Shown: one piece after another, positions 11,723 through 23,127 of the stretch
Numbering within the stretch: the first letter of the stretch is position 1
How the letters are laid out: each line of letters begins with the position of its first letter
DNA from: Paraconiothyrium sp. Pb-2020
Lineage: Eukaryota; Ascomycota; Dothideomycetes; Pleosporales; Didymosphaeriaceae
DNA length: 64,000 nt
Assembly (NCBI GenBank): GCA_022419385.1
Contig: JAJUBI010000001.1
Coordinates: forward strand, 2,232,001 to 2,296,000
Direction: 5' to 3'
Translations under genes and position numbers: made by a program
The notes under the pieces: model-generated
What the model saw: only the letters and a program-made list of their open reading frames with translations
Databases searched by the model: none
What the model was told of the DNA's origin: nothing

Positions 11723-13080
11723 ATGATAATACGACATGTAGCCCGCGCGGGTATGCCTCATCCTTCTCAGAGCTACGAGTGTACCCATTGACAATGCACA
11801 GGCCGCCGCGCCCTCGCCCAGAACCCGTCGCAACCCTGGAGAAGACTTCTGTCCACGCAAACCGACTCCCTCGAAACCTCCGCTGAGAACAGCTTCAAGC
11901 AGCTGCACTCGCTTGAAGGCCAGTTCAATGCCACTGCTCCGATTCAGCATGCAGTGCCCTCCTTCGACCCCGAGACAGCCACGTCAAACCCTCTTTCTGC
12001 CCAGGCCACCGAGTCTGTCGCGGAGCAGTACCACCGGTTCAAAAAGCAGCGTGCGTTGCAGCTTCCCCTTCTACATCCCCTTCCACCCTGACGCAGAACA
12101 GAGGCACAGATAGGCAAACTCGGCTCAGACATATCGCCGCACTACCAGCCGCACACACTGCTCAACAACCCCCCTTCGCCCGCTGACGTTACGCTCGAGC
12201 TTCTCCTTGCATCTGAAGCTCACCAGGGTCATGCCACCTCACTCTGGAACCCCGCAAATGCACGTTACATCCACGGTATCAGACAAGGTGTGCACATCAT
12301 CTCGCTCGAAGCCACGGCCGCCCATCTACGCCGTGCCGCAAAGGTCGTCAAGGAGGTGGCTAAAAGAGGTGGTCTCGTCCTGTTCGTCGGGACCCGCGAG
12401 GGTCAGGACCGCGCAGTTGCGAGAGCCTCCGAGCTGGCAAAGGGGTACCATCTGTTTGAGCGCTGGATCCCGGGTAGCATCACCAACGGGCAGCAGATCT
12501 TGAGCAAATGCCGTACCATGGTCGTCAACGAGAAGGACGAGGAGATCCCTGGATTCGAAGAGCAGCTCTATGATAGGCCAGTGCTACGGCCTGATTTGGT
12601 CGTCTGCTTGAATCCGCTCGAAAATTACGTCCTGCTGCATGAGTGCGCGCTGAACAACATACCAACAATTGGTGTCATCGACACTAACGCAGATCCTACA
12701 TGGGTCACCTATCCTATTCCCGCCAACGACGACAGGTACCAACGCATCATCCCCATTCACACAGACGTTTGCTAACCCTATCTAGTCTCCGCTGCATTCA
12801 GGTTATTGCCGGGGTCCTCGGACGCGCAGGCGAAGCAGGTCAGAAAGAGCGTCTTACCCTCGCCGAACAGGGTCAGGTGACGTACCGCCCTGCACAGGAC
12901 CTGGAGCTCCCCGAAGCCCTACAAGACAAGGAGAAGGCTACACCTGCCGCTGAAGAAGATTCGAACCTCAACCTGGATAACAGCCTGGAGAACGCAGACG
13001 AGTTCGAAGACAAGCTTGACCAGGCAAGAAACCACGAGATCAGTGACCGCGCGGCACGAGGTATCAAGAAGGTCGACTAA
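11723..13080 (+). CDS. mrp4: Mitochondrial small-subunit ribosomal protein uS2m
   Basis: Four exons (11723-11750, 11802-12050, 12114-12735, 12786-13080) encode about 397 residues. The 28-nt first exon joins to give MIIRHVARAGRRALAQ, an Arg-rich mitochondrial presequence that continues to WRRLLSTQ. The S2 domain contains HYQPHTLLNN, ARYIHGIRQGVHII, LVLFVGTREGQ, ERWIPGSITN and, near the end, VIDTNADPTWVTYPIPANDD, all typical of ribosomal S2. The last intron splits the codon before SLRCIQVIAGVLGRAG. An acidic Gln/Glu-rich tail follows. The protein should be part of the mitochondrial 37S subunit. It is transcribed away from wc-1. Confidence 0.93.
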
Positions 13081-13770
13081 ACTTGCTCGCCCTTGTATGA
13101 TTCATGTGTGTATAGTAATTCAAGATAAGTGGATCTGTCGAGGCGACGGGCGCGTGTTGGCTGTAACTGTATGTAACATAGACGCCTCCACATATGCATA
13201 TGAGAGCATGGCTAGCGGCGTTGGTCTTTGTACATCTATCAATCGCACCACAAGAATGAAACCCTTGGTCTTCATCGCATTCTATTTTGTGACATTTGTC
13301 CATGCTGCTTTGTGCTGCTTCGACGGCCTGTGTCCGTACCGATGGAAGAAACCCTGGGTTGGCATTAGATGCGTACGCATCCGATGCAGTGTTCGCATAC
13401 AACTCAATCTTATCTGCGGATGACTATGCTTTCGCTCTATGAGCCCAATCAGTGCAACAGCCACTTCACCACATCTAGAGAAGTACGTCATCCGACTCGT
13501 TTCAAACACATTTCTACAATAATCTCGAACAGGCATCCAGAGAAGCAACTAGGCTTGACTACGATCGCGTTCGAGAATGTTGTTGTCGGCTACTACGGTA
13601 TGCAAATATGCCTAGATGGATTACGAAAGCGATATAGGAAAGTCGATCTCAGTGCGAGGTTATAGGTTCATATTATGCCACAGCTCTCACTCATGCTAAG
13701 AAGGATGCCTATCACTGTTAAGGCCAGGTCCAATACTATAGTCCCTATACACGCCCCTCGCGCCCCCTGC
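13081..13770. other. Convergent intergenic region between mrp4 and the Sec14-like gene
   Basis: It holds two 3' ends. The ORFs seen are short and unrelated to known families. Confidence 0.55.
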
Positions 13771-15250
13771 TTAGTCAAGGTCATCCGCGCTTGTGTCCAT
13801 AGCCGGTTTGACACTCCCCGTCTCCTCCACCGGGTAGAATGTCAGCTTTCCGCCTTCTCCCACCAGCCCTATCCGATCATACAGTGACTTCGCCCTAACA
13901 TAAGGATCCAGCTTCCAGTAATTCGCGCGCAAACCCTCCGCAACCGCATCCCTCTCCTTTCTCCTTTCGTCAAGCGTCTTGACCGCCTCGGCCTCTGCTA
14001 TCCATTCAAAAATAGTCTTTTCGTACTTATCCACCAACTCCTGTCTCTCTGTCTCGAGCGCAGATCTGGGCGCTTGATCTCGTGCGTTCTCGCCCTCTAC
14101 TGGCTCAATGTACGAGTATACGTACGGATCCTCTCCATCGAGCTCCTTCGGGATTTGACTCTTGGGGACAAATTTCTCCAGCTCGTTCACATTCTTGGCG
14201 AAGTGTACTTTTCCAGCGACAACGGGGTCGAGCCAGCCCTTAATGACGTTCCAGATGGCGTTGAAAATCCAGGGGGCTTTGTAGACGAGCACAGTGCCGA
14301 GGGACTCGGGGTAGTTCGCCTCGAAGCACTTGATCATGAATTTGACGGGCGCGTAGTCCATATTGGCCATTGAGAAGTCAGTCATGTCGAAGACGATGGT
14401 CTGTGGTTGAACAGATTAGCGATAATCAGCCGGCTTCACGTTTGAGAGGGGGTTAACCTACCGCGGTATCAATCGGTGGGCGAAGGAGCAGGCGAGCCGT
14501 CTCGATGGTATAGACAGTGTAACGCTCCAGACTGGCTTCCGATTGTTCACCTGCCCGATGCAGTCGTGCGCGCACGATACACATGGGTCTGCCCTCGGTA
14601 TCTAAGCCATGGAGATAACTTTTGCCCATCCGAAGCTGTGCGAGGAAATCTTCCCCTTCCTTCTTGACCTTCTGGTCTCCGCTCTTGCTTTCCTTCAACG
14701 CTGCTTCCTCGCCGTTTCTCATGATGTCGTCGTCGACATGCATTTGTTCTAGCCGCCAGTGCATCGTCGAGATCATCATCACGAGCGCCTTGTCAACATC
14801 CCATTTCCTCGCCCGTAAGAACCGAAGCAAGAGCGCGTCTGGATGATCCAACTTCACCATGCTCCAAAATGCCTTGCGCAGGTCCTCCGGTGCAGTATTC
14901 GCGATCGCATCCCTGAACTCCTTGTTCTGTCCGTGCTTGTCGTCCTCTAGCGAAATTTTACTGATATCCGGAGTTGACGTCGAGGGCGTCGATGCACCAG
15001 ACACAGTCTCCGAATCTCCCTTGTCGCCCTTGTTTCGCCTGAAAACATTAAGCCTACTCTTCTTCTTCTCTTTTTTACCATCCTTCTCCATTGTCTCGTT
15101 ACCCGCAGCCAGTGATGCAACTTCCACGCTGTTGGCCTCCTCATCGAGAGCCCCAAACACCTTCATAGTCGCTGCCCACAGCTCGCGCAACTTCCCCTCT
15201 TGCTCGGGCGTAAGGGTTCCGGGTCGCCCCGCGGGTGTATTGGGTGCCAT
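13771..15250 (-). CDS. CRAL-TRIO (Sec14-like) lipid-transfer protein, Csr1/Sfh2 type
   Basis: Two exons (15250-14462 and 14400-13771) with a 61-bp intron encode about 472 residues from the MAPNTPAGRPGTL start. The N-terminal CRAL-TRIO helices include HPDALLLRFLRARKWDVDKAL. The lipid-binding domain has GRPMCIVRARLH, then, across the intron, DTA-TIVFDMTDFSMANMDYAPVKF and the hydrophobic gate region ESLGTVLVYKAPWIFNAIW. A charged coiled segment ends the protein. The family exchanges phosphatidylinositol and other lipids between membranes. The same frame stays open upstream for more than 180 codons and could add an Arg-rich leader and a membrane segment from an ATG at 15592. I kept 15250 because the residues after it match the usual N-terminus as I know it. 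Confidence 0.88.
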
Positions 15251-16135
15251 TACGAGGTATGAATCTGTTCGATCCGTGTATTCGAAACTCGACGCAGGGT
15301 TACACTCCCCGGTATTCTTCGCAGGATCTGTCGTGACCAGTGGGTAGAGTAGTGCGCTGCTGACCGCAATGCTCAAAACAACGGCCACAGTAAAGGATGT
15401 CGAGCCGCTCTGTTTGGGAGCTGGGGGCGCCCCGTATGTTTTGCAACGGTATGCGCGAGCTCCGGTGGGGGAATAGTATGTGCAGGGCGTGTCACAAATC
15501 CAAGACTGTCGCTTATGGAGTCTAGCCGGTGAATGCCGCGGGGGCGTGAACTTAGATGCTGCTCTTGCTACAGCGCGAACACGACAGGACATGTAGCAAG
15601 ATGGAACAAGCTCACACGGCAAAAGGGCCCGAAAACACAAATGCTTAGGGAGCACGGCGCCAGTGACGGCGCGCACGGCTAGCTGGAAAGCCGGCAGTGG
15701 GCTGGGGGCGCAGGGGCTCGCGTGCCTGGTCGGACAGCGAGGAATTATGGCGGAAAGGGAGGCGGCGTGGTGCAACGCAAGGCTAATTGGGATTGTATGC
15801 ACGGAAGCCGGTCAGCGCCTGCTCGGTCGCATTTGCAACGTTCCGCATGAGGGCACCGCGAGCACGGGGTCCAACTTCGTCATTGTTCTGTGGGTAGTGC
15901 TTGGCATTGGACCCCTCCAAACATTGTAAACACGCGACTGGCGTACCGCATATTGCCCCTGGAACAATTCCACACGGCCTAATTCAATGAAGATCTTAGG
16001 AACTACGGGTTGATCCCACACATAACTCAGCTGCGAATTGCTGGCTCGACGCACCCAAAAACATCACTCCCCACATCGCGTTACGCTCCATGCTACAGTC
16101 GACCTCACAACAAACATCTCAAGCCATCCGCAACA
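15251..16135. other. Divergent region between the Sec14-like gene and dam1, with in-frame upstream extension
   Basis: About 885 bp lie between the start codons. On the minus strand the frame of the Sec14-like gene stays open to 15802. Between 15592 and 15251 it encodes an Arg-rich, acid-poor stretch and a hydrophobic segment (FTVAVVLSIAVSSALLYPL). This may be 5' UTR or a longer isoform. Confidence 0.45.
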
Positions 16136-16884
16136 ATGGCCTCCACGACGCCTCTCGCCGAACCCCCCTCAACAACGCGCATCCAGCGCACACGCTCAAA
16201 GTCTCCCGGAAATCGTATCTCCCGCCCGACGACCCCCCTTCGCCCCTCCTCCCGCTCTTCCTTCCGCTCTTCCGTCTCCCGCGGCCGCGCGCCCTACTCC
16301 TCTAGCACAAACCCCCTCGAAGACCTGCAAGATGGTTTCGCTGAGCTCAGCGATGCAATGGCAGACTTGGAGCAGAATTTTGCGCAGCTGCAACTCATGC
16401 ACGAGAGTCTAGCACGATTTAGCGAGAGCTTTGCGAGTTTTTTATATGGGCTGAATATGAATGCTTTTTGTGTAGATTTTCCCGAGGTAAACTTCTTTTC
16501 TACCCCTCCCTCCGCCGTGTGTGAAGGACCAAGTTGATGTGAGGTGGATAGGCCCCGGTTTCCGAATCCTTCAGGCGCCCGCTGCACAATCCTGACGCTC
16601 AGTTCCGCACTTCACAAGGTGCTGGAGAAGTGCCAGACGTAGAAGCTACGTTCCTCACTACCGACACCTCCTTTGTCGAGAATCCACCGAGCTCCAAGGT
16701 TGCGAATAAATTTCAAAATCCTGTTACGCCGGCACCGAAAAAGCCGACTACAAGGGGAAGAGGTGGGATACCGCGCGCGGGTGCGAGGGGCGGTGGCATT
16801 CCAACGAGGGGAGGCGCAAGCAGAGGGACAAGTGGAAGTGGAATTGCAAGAGGAAGAGGAGGACGCACGAGAGGTGGCGCCTGA
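16136..16884 (+). CDS. dam1: DASH/Dam1 complex subunit Dam1
   Basis: Exons 16136-16486 and 16552-16884 encode about 227 residues. After a Ser/Arg/Pro-rich start comes the Dam1 domain: NPLEDLQDGFAELSDAMADL, then ARFSESFASFLYGLNMNAF and CVDFPE. The intron runs from GTAAAC to a TAG at 16549-16551; this acceptor gives FPE-APVSESFRRPLHNPDAQF, whereas the later CAG acceptors either hit a stop or drop the conserved APxxESFRR. A second conserved block, ATFLTTDTSFVENPPSS, follows. Dam1 is part of the ten-protein ring that couples kinetochores to microtubule ends in mitosis. The C-terminal 45 residues are an Arg/Gly-rich tail with many RG and RGG repeats. Confidence 0.93.
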
Positions 16885-17399
16885 GGTGGCGAGACTTGCA
16901 TTCGTGAACATACTTACTGAGTAGGTGCCTGAGCAGACATCAATGATGCTACCTACAGATATACGTCAACATTCCACATCGCTTTCCAAGGAGAATACTA
17001 AAACTTCTTATGAATAATTCTTTCGTTTCGCTGTCTGGCATTACTGCTTTGCTCCTACCCCTATAATTGTTCCATCCTCCCACACCACAGGGTATCTAGC
17101 ATCTGCTCGCTGCGACTCGCCTCCTCCCGTCACACGTCTCATCATCTACATCCGTCATTAACATTACCATCTGTAACAAAAAATTGCAACTGCTGCTGCT
17201 GCTGCAATCCAGGCTGATCGCTCCCAAGCGAGGAGGGGGTATCACAGGAAAGTCGTAAAACCATGGATTTACAAAAAGAGAGATCGAAGTAAGGCATTAG
17301 GTTAGAAGGGTAGACGGGTCGGCAGGGTATGAAGCGGATGTGACTCCGGCGCTATGGAAGACCGAAGTAAAAGAAAGAGGTGTAGGGCTGCGTCAATAA
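16885..17399. other. Convergent intergenic region between dam1 and the Ytp1-like gene, with a short CTG repeat
   Basis: It holds two 3' ends. A perfect run of five CTG units lies at 17190-17205. No gene was recognised. Confidence 0.55.
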
Positions 17400-19345
17400 T
17401 CAGGCGAGTACGCCGGCATTTTCTTTGGCAAAGCGGCTCGCGCTCTCGTGGCGTGTAGCCCAACCCTTGATGGCAACGACCACAACCGTCCAGGCCATCA
17501 GGAGCGCAACGAGACCCATCGTGACAGTGAAGGTGAACATGGCGTCAAGATCGTAAGACTCCAATGCGGCAACGGTGTCCTTGTTGCTGACCATAAAGGT
17601 AATACCTCCCGCGATGAGGCAGAAAGCGGTGATGACCTCGGTGGGCGGACGCGAGGGCAGGTACGAAACCGGCGGGCTGATGTAGAGAGTAATATAGGTG
17701 AGCGCGCGGGAGAGGGCAAAGCCCATGAACATGGAGCCCCATTGCGAGTGAATCATAGTGGATAGCATCGAGTCTTGATGGTGCGAGCTCATCATTTTGC
17801 CAAGCAGAAGGATGATGAGGCCGGGCATAGGGTTCATCGAGAAGCGGTACTGGCGCGGTTGCTGCCAGGTCTCATCGTGGAATTGCGCCGGAGGCTGCAC
17901 TGAGAGCACTGCACTGTTCAGAAGCTCTCGCACCCTCGTCGATTCAACGATCATCCCCAACTAGGAAGGTGGTCAGAAGACTGGCGCTAGAAGGGGATAG
18001 AGCAGTGAACTCACCAAACCACCACCAAAGAACATGACTGAAATCGAAACATGTTCCAAATCCTGCGCAGTCCATGCATCGCCCCATGCGGCTAAATGTT
18101 CCAGAAAGACGTTGATGCAGCCGTACAGCCAAATGACGAATGATTCCGTGAACTCGGCGGAAGGTATAGCCGCACGCCGACCGACAACCTCTTTCGGTGG
18201 CTTGACGTTCCATGCCCATCCAAAATCGGCGAACGCTCCCATCCAGCGGCCCAAGGTGAGCAGACCGTATCCAAAAAAGATTCCACCCTTGATGTAGTGC
18301 GCGAGGACATTGAAGACGGCGCCACCGTGCTGCCGATATGGTTAGCGCACGCCCTGGCCCATACGTCGCCTGAAGTTAACTCACCCCAATGCCTCCATAA
18401 ACCACAGTACCGGACATGATCGCGACAAAACCTTGGACGAGGATAGTGCGATCTATGATGACGTACACAAGCCTGAGAACCTTCAAGGGCACCCCGACCG
18501 CAAAACGTGCAACATGGCGCGAGAGAAACCGATCTACGACATTGTTGTCAAGGAAGCCCCGCTTCTCAGCATCAAGATCAACATGGTCGAGCTCTTCATG
18601 TGTGGGTCTACGCGGCGGCATGTTAAAGCGTCGCTCCTCTGATTCTACGCTCGGTGACGTAGAATTGGAGTTGCCGTACAAAGAGGCGGAATTGCGCTCG
18701 GTACCTTGGCCGGAATCATTGGACCATCTTCCTGGGGATACGTCCTGGACGTCGCCAAAGTGTACGCGGTGATAGCGGGCCATGTTTGCGGCGTTCAGAG
18801 GTTCACTGGAATGGTCTTCCAACGAGTAAGGCTCCGCCCGTGCAGTGTAAACCTGGACCAACGCCATGAAAACCCAGGCTGAGGCGATCCACGTGATGAT
18901 CCATCCAATCTTGCTGTGCACATTGTTCTCATACAGCTCAGGTGTCTGGTGGTTGTAGATCAGGCCAAGAAGCAGCGCAAGGGCGTTGGTTATGAGGAAG
19001 ACGAATTGTGCTGAAACAGCCAGGCGCGAGCGGGCGATGCTGAGCATCACACCTTTGAAGAGTTAGTGGGGCCTTTTGGAATTTGGGGGCGGACATACCA
19101 ACTGGTAAGACAACCGCCCACGCAAGCATCTCAAGGGCAATATGCCAGTACATCAACGAGGCGTGCGCAGACAAGCTCCAGTAGCTCTGGGGAGCTCCGC
19201 TGTCTACCGCTGGAGGTGGCGGGGCATCATGCGTATCCATGCCCATAGGCCCACCATTATGCTCGTCGCCATGAGCAGCTACTAAAGGAAAGACCTCTAG
19301 TAGGAGCACCGCGGTTGCAAAGGCGAGAACCCGCGCCCCCGTCAT
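17400..19345 (-). CDS. Ytp1-like multi-pass membrane protein (DUF2427 plus Ytp1 domain)
   Basis: Four exons (19345-19099, 19052-18385, 18329-18015, 17960-17400) encode about 596 residues. A signal peptide (GARVLAFATAVLLLEVFPLVAA) is followed by a His/Asp-rich segment, then HASLMYWHIALEMLAWAVVLPVG, the start of the DUF2427 region. The splice at 19099/19052 splits a Gly codon and continues VMLSIARSRL. Several membrane spans, a hydrophilic central loop and the Ytp1 region (GGIFFGYGLLTLGRW, then WLYGCINVFLEHL, then NPMPGLIILLLGKMMSSHHQ) follow. All three introns use GTATGT or GTGAGT donors. The family is fungal, membrane-located and of unknown biochemical function; the His pairs (HGDEH, SSHHQ) might bind metal, which is only a suggestion. 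Confidence 0.88.
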
Positions 19346-21675
19346 ATAGGATAGGGTCGGACGCTGGAAGATTACGGACTCGAACGATGCGCTGGAAGAG
19401 GACTAGTGACGGTCCAGACGTATACGGACACTCCTGGAGTCTGTTGAAGTTGCGACGCGTTATTCAAGCTTCCGGGCTAAACGATCGCAGCCAGGGCCAG
19501 CAGTTCAAGAAAGCAGTGGAGCGGCGGTACAAAGAGATATGGCATGCGCCACGTCGGGCGGGCACAGCATTTTAAGAAGTGCCTGCCTGCCGGATGTATC
19601 GGAGACGAATGGCGGACCGGCAGCATCACGAGAGAAGTTTGTCATCTCTGCAGCATGTTGCCCTCGCCGCGACTTCCTCAGGGTTCCTGTGACGCCTGCG
19701 ACCTGTCAGCGTGGGTCGCGCTTGCCGGGGCTGAAAAAGCGCGCTTGGCGTCACACCCTGGTCCCTTAGACAGCAGTCCGGCGCACTCATCCGCTACGGC
19801 GCTCATGGGGAGACCTTAGCACGGGACAGGCCGCAGAGCCCGCGTCCAGCATCACGCCCTGCAGAACAAAGCCTGGTCCGTCCTACTGTGCATTTCTTTT
19901 GGCGACGGCTCATGCCATGCGTTGGCGACAAGCAGCCAGAGAAAGCCTCTTCAGCGTGCCATGCATCGGCATCGGCCTGGCCAGCGTCCGGCGGCAGCGC
20001 ACTTTCCTTGCTGAAGCTCGACACCACACAATCTTCGGCGCTAGTGCTGAGATGGATTTCTCGGCAAGCCCTTGTCGAAGATTCTCGGTGTCTCGCTAGC
20101 TTTCATCATCTGTAAATTCGGCAAATTCGGGAGACCACAAGCACCACCGACGCCGGTTCCCTGGCGGAAACGCTGACTTTGCGCTGACTTTGCGCTGTGG
20201 TGTCCGCGACATGCCCTTTTTCGCCCGAGCCCGCCCTGCATCTCTTCCACCATCTCGATCCATCACGAGCACGCCACATATCTGTCAACCGTGAGCCTCT
20301 TTAAGCTTTATAGCGTCTTGGCAGCATGTGCGTACCAACGGCCGGTGCATCTGCTGATCGAGGCTTGGTGTTGGCAAGGCTACACTTTGCCGACTTTGTC
20401 GGCTGCCGGCCTCGTTGCTATCCGCCGACTTCCGCATGGTATATCACGGCGGCACCATCGTACACCACAGAAAAACGGTGCTAGCCACGCTCTTGAGTGT
20501 CCATGGCGAACACCTAGCCAACAAGAGATCAAGATCGCAACTGACGCATATTCCGGTCATGTCTAAGCGGCTGACGTTGGGAGTTTGCTCGGCGAACAAG
20601 ATGAACGCACATGTTGGACCACCCAAGCCTGGGCCTCATGAGTTGCGCAGATTGTTTTACCTCTGAGTCACCAACTTGAGAGACGCAAATGCAGCCTTGC
20701 TCTAGCGCCACCGTGCTCATTCCTTGTTCGACAACCCACGGCATGATTGATAATGCTCTGCCAGAACGAGATAAGTTCTGTCGATGTTGACTTGTCATCT
20801 GTTTATTCCGATTCGGAATGTACATCATGTCGCCGATTGTTGCCCCCTGCGGCTATTTCGTGTTGGTTCGCATTGTACCATGGTACATGCGATGCGAATC
20901 AAGTTGTGCAGGCGCACACCCAATGGATCTTCGGATTCATGAAAGATCCGACCCACCTGCATACTACCCTGCCACGAGATGACCAGGATGTTTAAAACCG
21001 AAGTCCGCAGCCACCGACGTCGCAATTCCTGTCTAGCTCACAATACAGTGGCTTCCCCGCAGGCGTCAACCGTTGCTTGATCAGGCGACGCTCAGTCAAC
21101 TCTAAATGGACAACAAAATAAACGAAGCACACCGCTGTATCACTGCCCCACGTATTGTCAAAGGAGCACTACGGGGTTGTTCCCGACCCCCCGTTCATCT
21201 CGCCCTCGCCCTCTATAGAGATCCGACCCGTCTTGGCGATTGCGTCTACGAACTATCGTATTCGATTGTAATGTGTCCTGAGTAATCTTGCAGCTAACAC
21301 AGATCGGATATCATGAACAAAAGTTCGTCCTCTACCCGGCAGATTCAGTGCCAAATGTTGTTTCCATCACTGATCGGCACGGGAGACGTTCGGTCACGCC
21401 ACCGGCGAATTCGGTAAGGGACAAGCACGACTTCGGCCGAGAAGCTCGAACGGTGGGGATCAGCATGCCTCTTGTCACACACATATGCAGACGAAGAAGA
21501 AACCCTGACCGTGGGATAGATTAAATCGACCACACCGGTCAGACTTCTTAACAGACAAAGTCCTTGCAAGTATTTCAGACGAGTCGTTCACTCAGCGACT
21601 CAATCTACTACCACGCAGATACATCAGAAGAATCCTCCCAACCTTTCAAACTAATTTTACTGGCAAATTGACAAA
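19346..21675. other. Gene-poor stretch
   Basis: About 2.3 kb contain only short ORFs without recognised motifs. The part nearest 19346 should include the Ytp1-like promoter. No RNA gene or intact mobile element was seen. Confidence 0.5.
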
Positions 21676-22380
21676 CTATGAGCGCACTTTGAGCACTATC
21701 TTTCCCTTCGCGCGCCTCTCATCTAGCTTCTTAAAAGCTGCTTCAATTGCCCAAGCTTGTACACTATCCACAATCGGTTGGCAGCTCCCGCTCTAACAAG
21801 CCCGTCACCTCTACCAAGTGAATATCGTTAGACTCGACGACGAATAGACACTCTGCGCTCGATTCGCGACTCCATCTGTAGGCCTTTGGAGTCAGGAGGC
21901 ACTCCAACCTTGCTCAAATTTCCAGTCTCTTGTTGGGCACACTTCCAGGCATCGGTCAGAATGACTCCACCGGTACGGCGAGGTTGGTATCGAATCCGCG
22001 GGCCGCTCGGTCTACACTGACCCACTCGAGTAGTTCAAGTTGTCTCTATTCCAGAACAGTAGCCATACTCGGGCTCTTGATGAAGTCGATCCCGGAAGTT
22101 TCGCATGTACCAATCACTTTTACACCTGCCTAATGCGCAAGTTGGGCACCCAACCGACGTCGCCAGACGCAGCTATATTGAGGACATGCTTTCCTGGAGT
22201 GTTCCCTTCTTCAGGTGAGCTCAACGCGCCGTGTACAAAGAGCCCTAGGTACGCACTCATTAGCACGCTCGTAGCCTACTCCCATCTCAGACTCTTCGGT
22301 TGCAGGGCAAGCTCAGCCTGATAGGCAAAACTTGCCCTTCCAGGTAAATATAGTGAGAGCATGGAGCTCGTCTCCTGCTA
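21676..22380 (-). pseudogene. Decayed MDR-superfamily (zinc-type/quinone) dehydrogenase
   Basis: Read on the minus strand, pieces of one MDR enzyme appear in the correct order but in shifting frames and with internal stops. They are GDELHALTIFT, ASFAYQAELALQPKSLRWE then a stop, SVLMSAYLGLFVHGAL, a Rossmann motif VLNIAASGDVG, GVKVIGTCETSGIDFIKS, LSKVGVPPDSKGLQ, VESNDIHLVEVTGLLE and the C-terminus DSVQAWAIEAAFKKLDERRA ending KGKIVLKVRS just before TAG at 21676-21678. At least three frameshifts and several stops break it, so it cannot make a full enzyme. An intact member of the same superfamily lies at 59728-60771. The N-terminal 80 or so residues were not recovered. Confidence 0.82.
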
Positions 22381-23127
22381 TAATGCTATGCTTGCCTTAG
22401 GCTTGAAGCTAAGATAACCTCACCTTTAAAAAAACATGGGTCTTAGAACGTAGCACTCTGGTGAGTTGGTGTGTCTGGGCTCTGGATGGTTTGGGTTCAG
22501 CGTGTAGGTTTCAGGTGACTTGTCACCAGTACTAGTAAAGAGCACGTTCTGGTTGTGATTTGTCCAAGATATCAAGAGGCTTCAGTCATTGCCAACGCAA
22601 AGATGGGGCTTATGCAGTCAGAATGGTTGATCCTTAGCCGAAGAATACCACTTCATTCTGGAATAAGTGTCCGCTGACTTACGGTCAGGAAATGGCCCAC
22701 CGCGTCCTTCTGCTCGTATTGGTGCAGCATGATTTGCTCACGTTGGTGTGATGGCAATCTAGTTTCTGAGCCAGCTAACCCGGCCGAAAGAGGAAGGCAC
22801 AGCTGCAATACTAAGCGGTGGGACATATACAAATCTATGTCTTCTTAAGTTTTCGGCGTAGTTCACGATATTATCCAGTGCTACTACGCCACTCCTTTTT
22901 GGCGGTCGGGGAATAGAGGGAGCGGAGTTGTGGCGCGTGGGGTCGATCTTTCCCCGCATACGTCACGGAGACTACGCAACGTTACGGAATGTCGACGTCG
23001 AGCATAATACACTACCCCACTCTCGCGTGCTCATTTCCTGAATGATGTAAGAAGCTCTTGATTTATAAACCTCAGGGTCTTCTTGGAATTCTCATCTTTT
23101 CTAACAAAGGAATCGATTCAAACAATC
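22381..23127. other. Upstream region of the omega GST gene
   Basis: No gene was recognised. TTTATAAAC at 23062-23070 is about 60 bases before the GST start codon and could be a TATA box. Confidence 0.5.
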
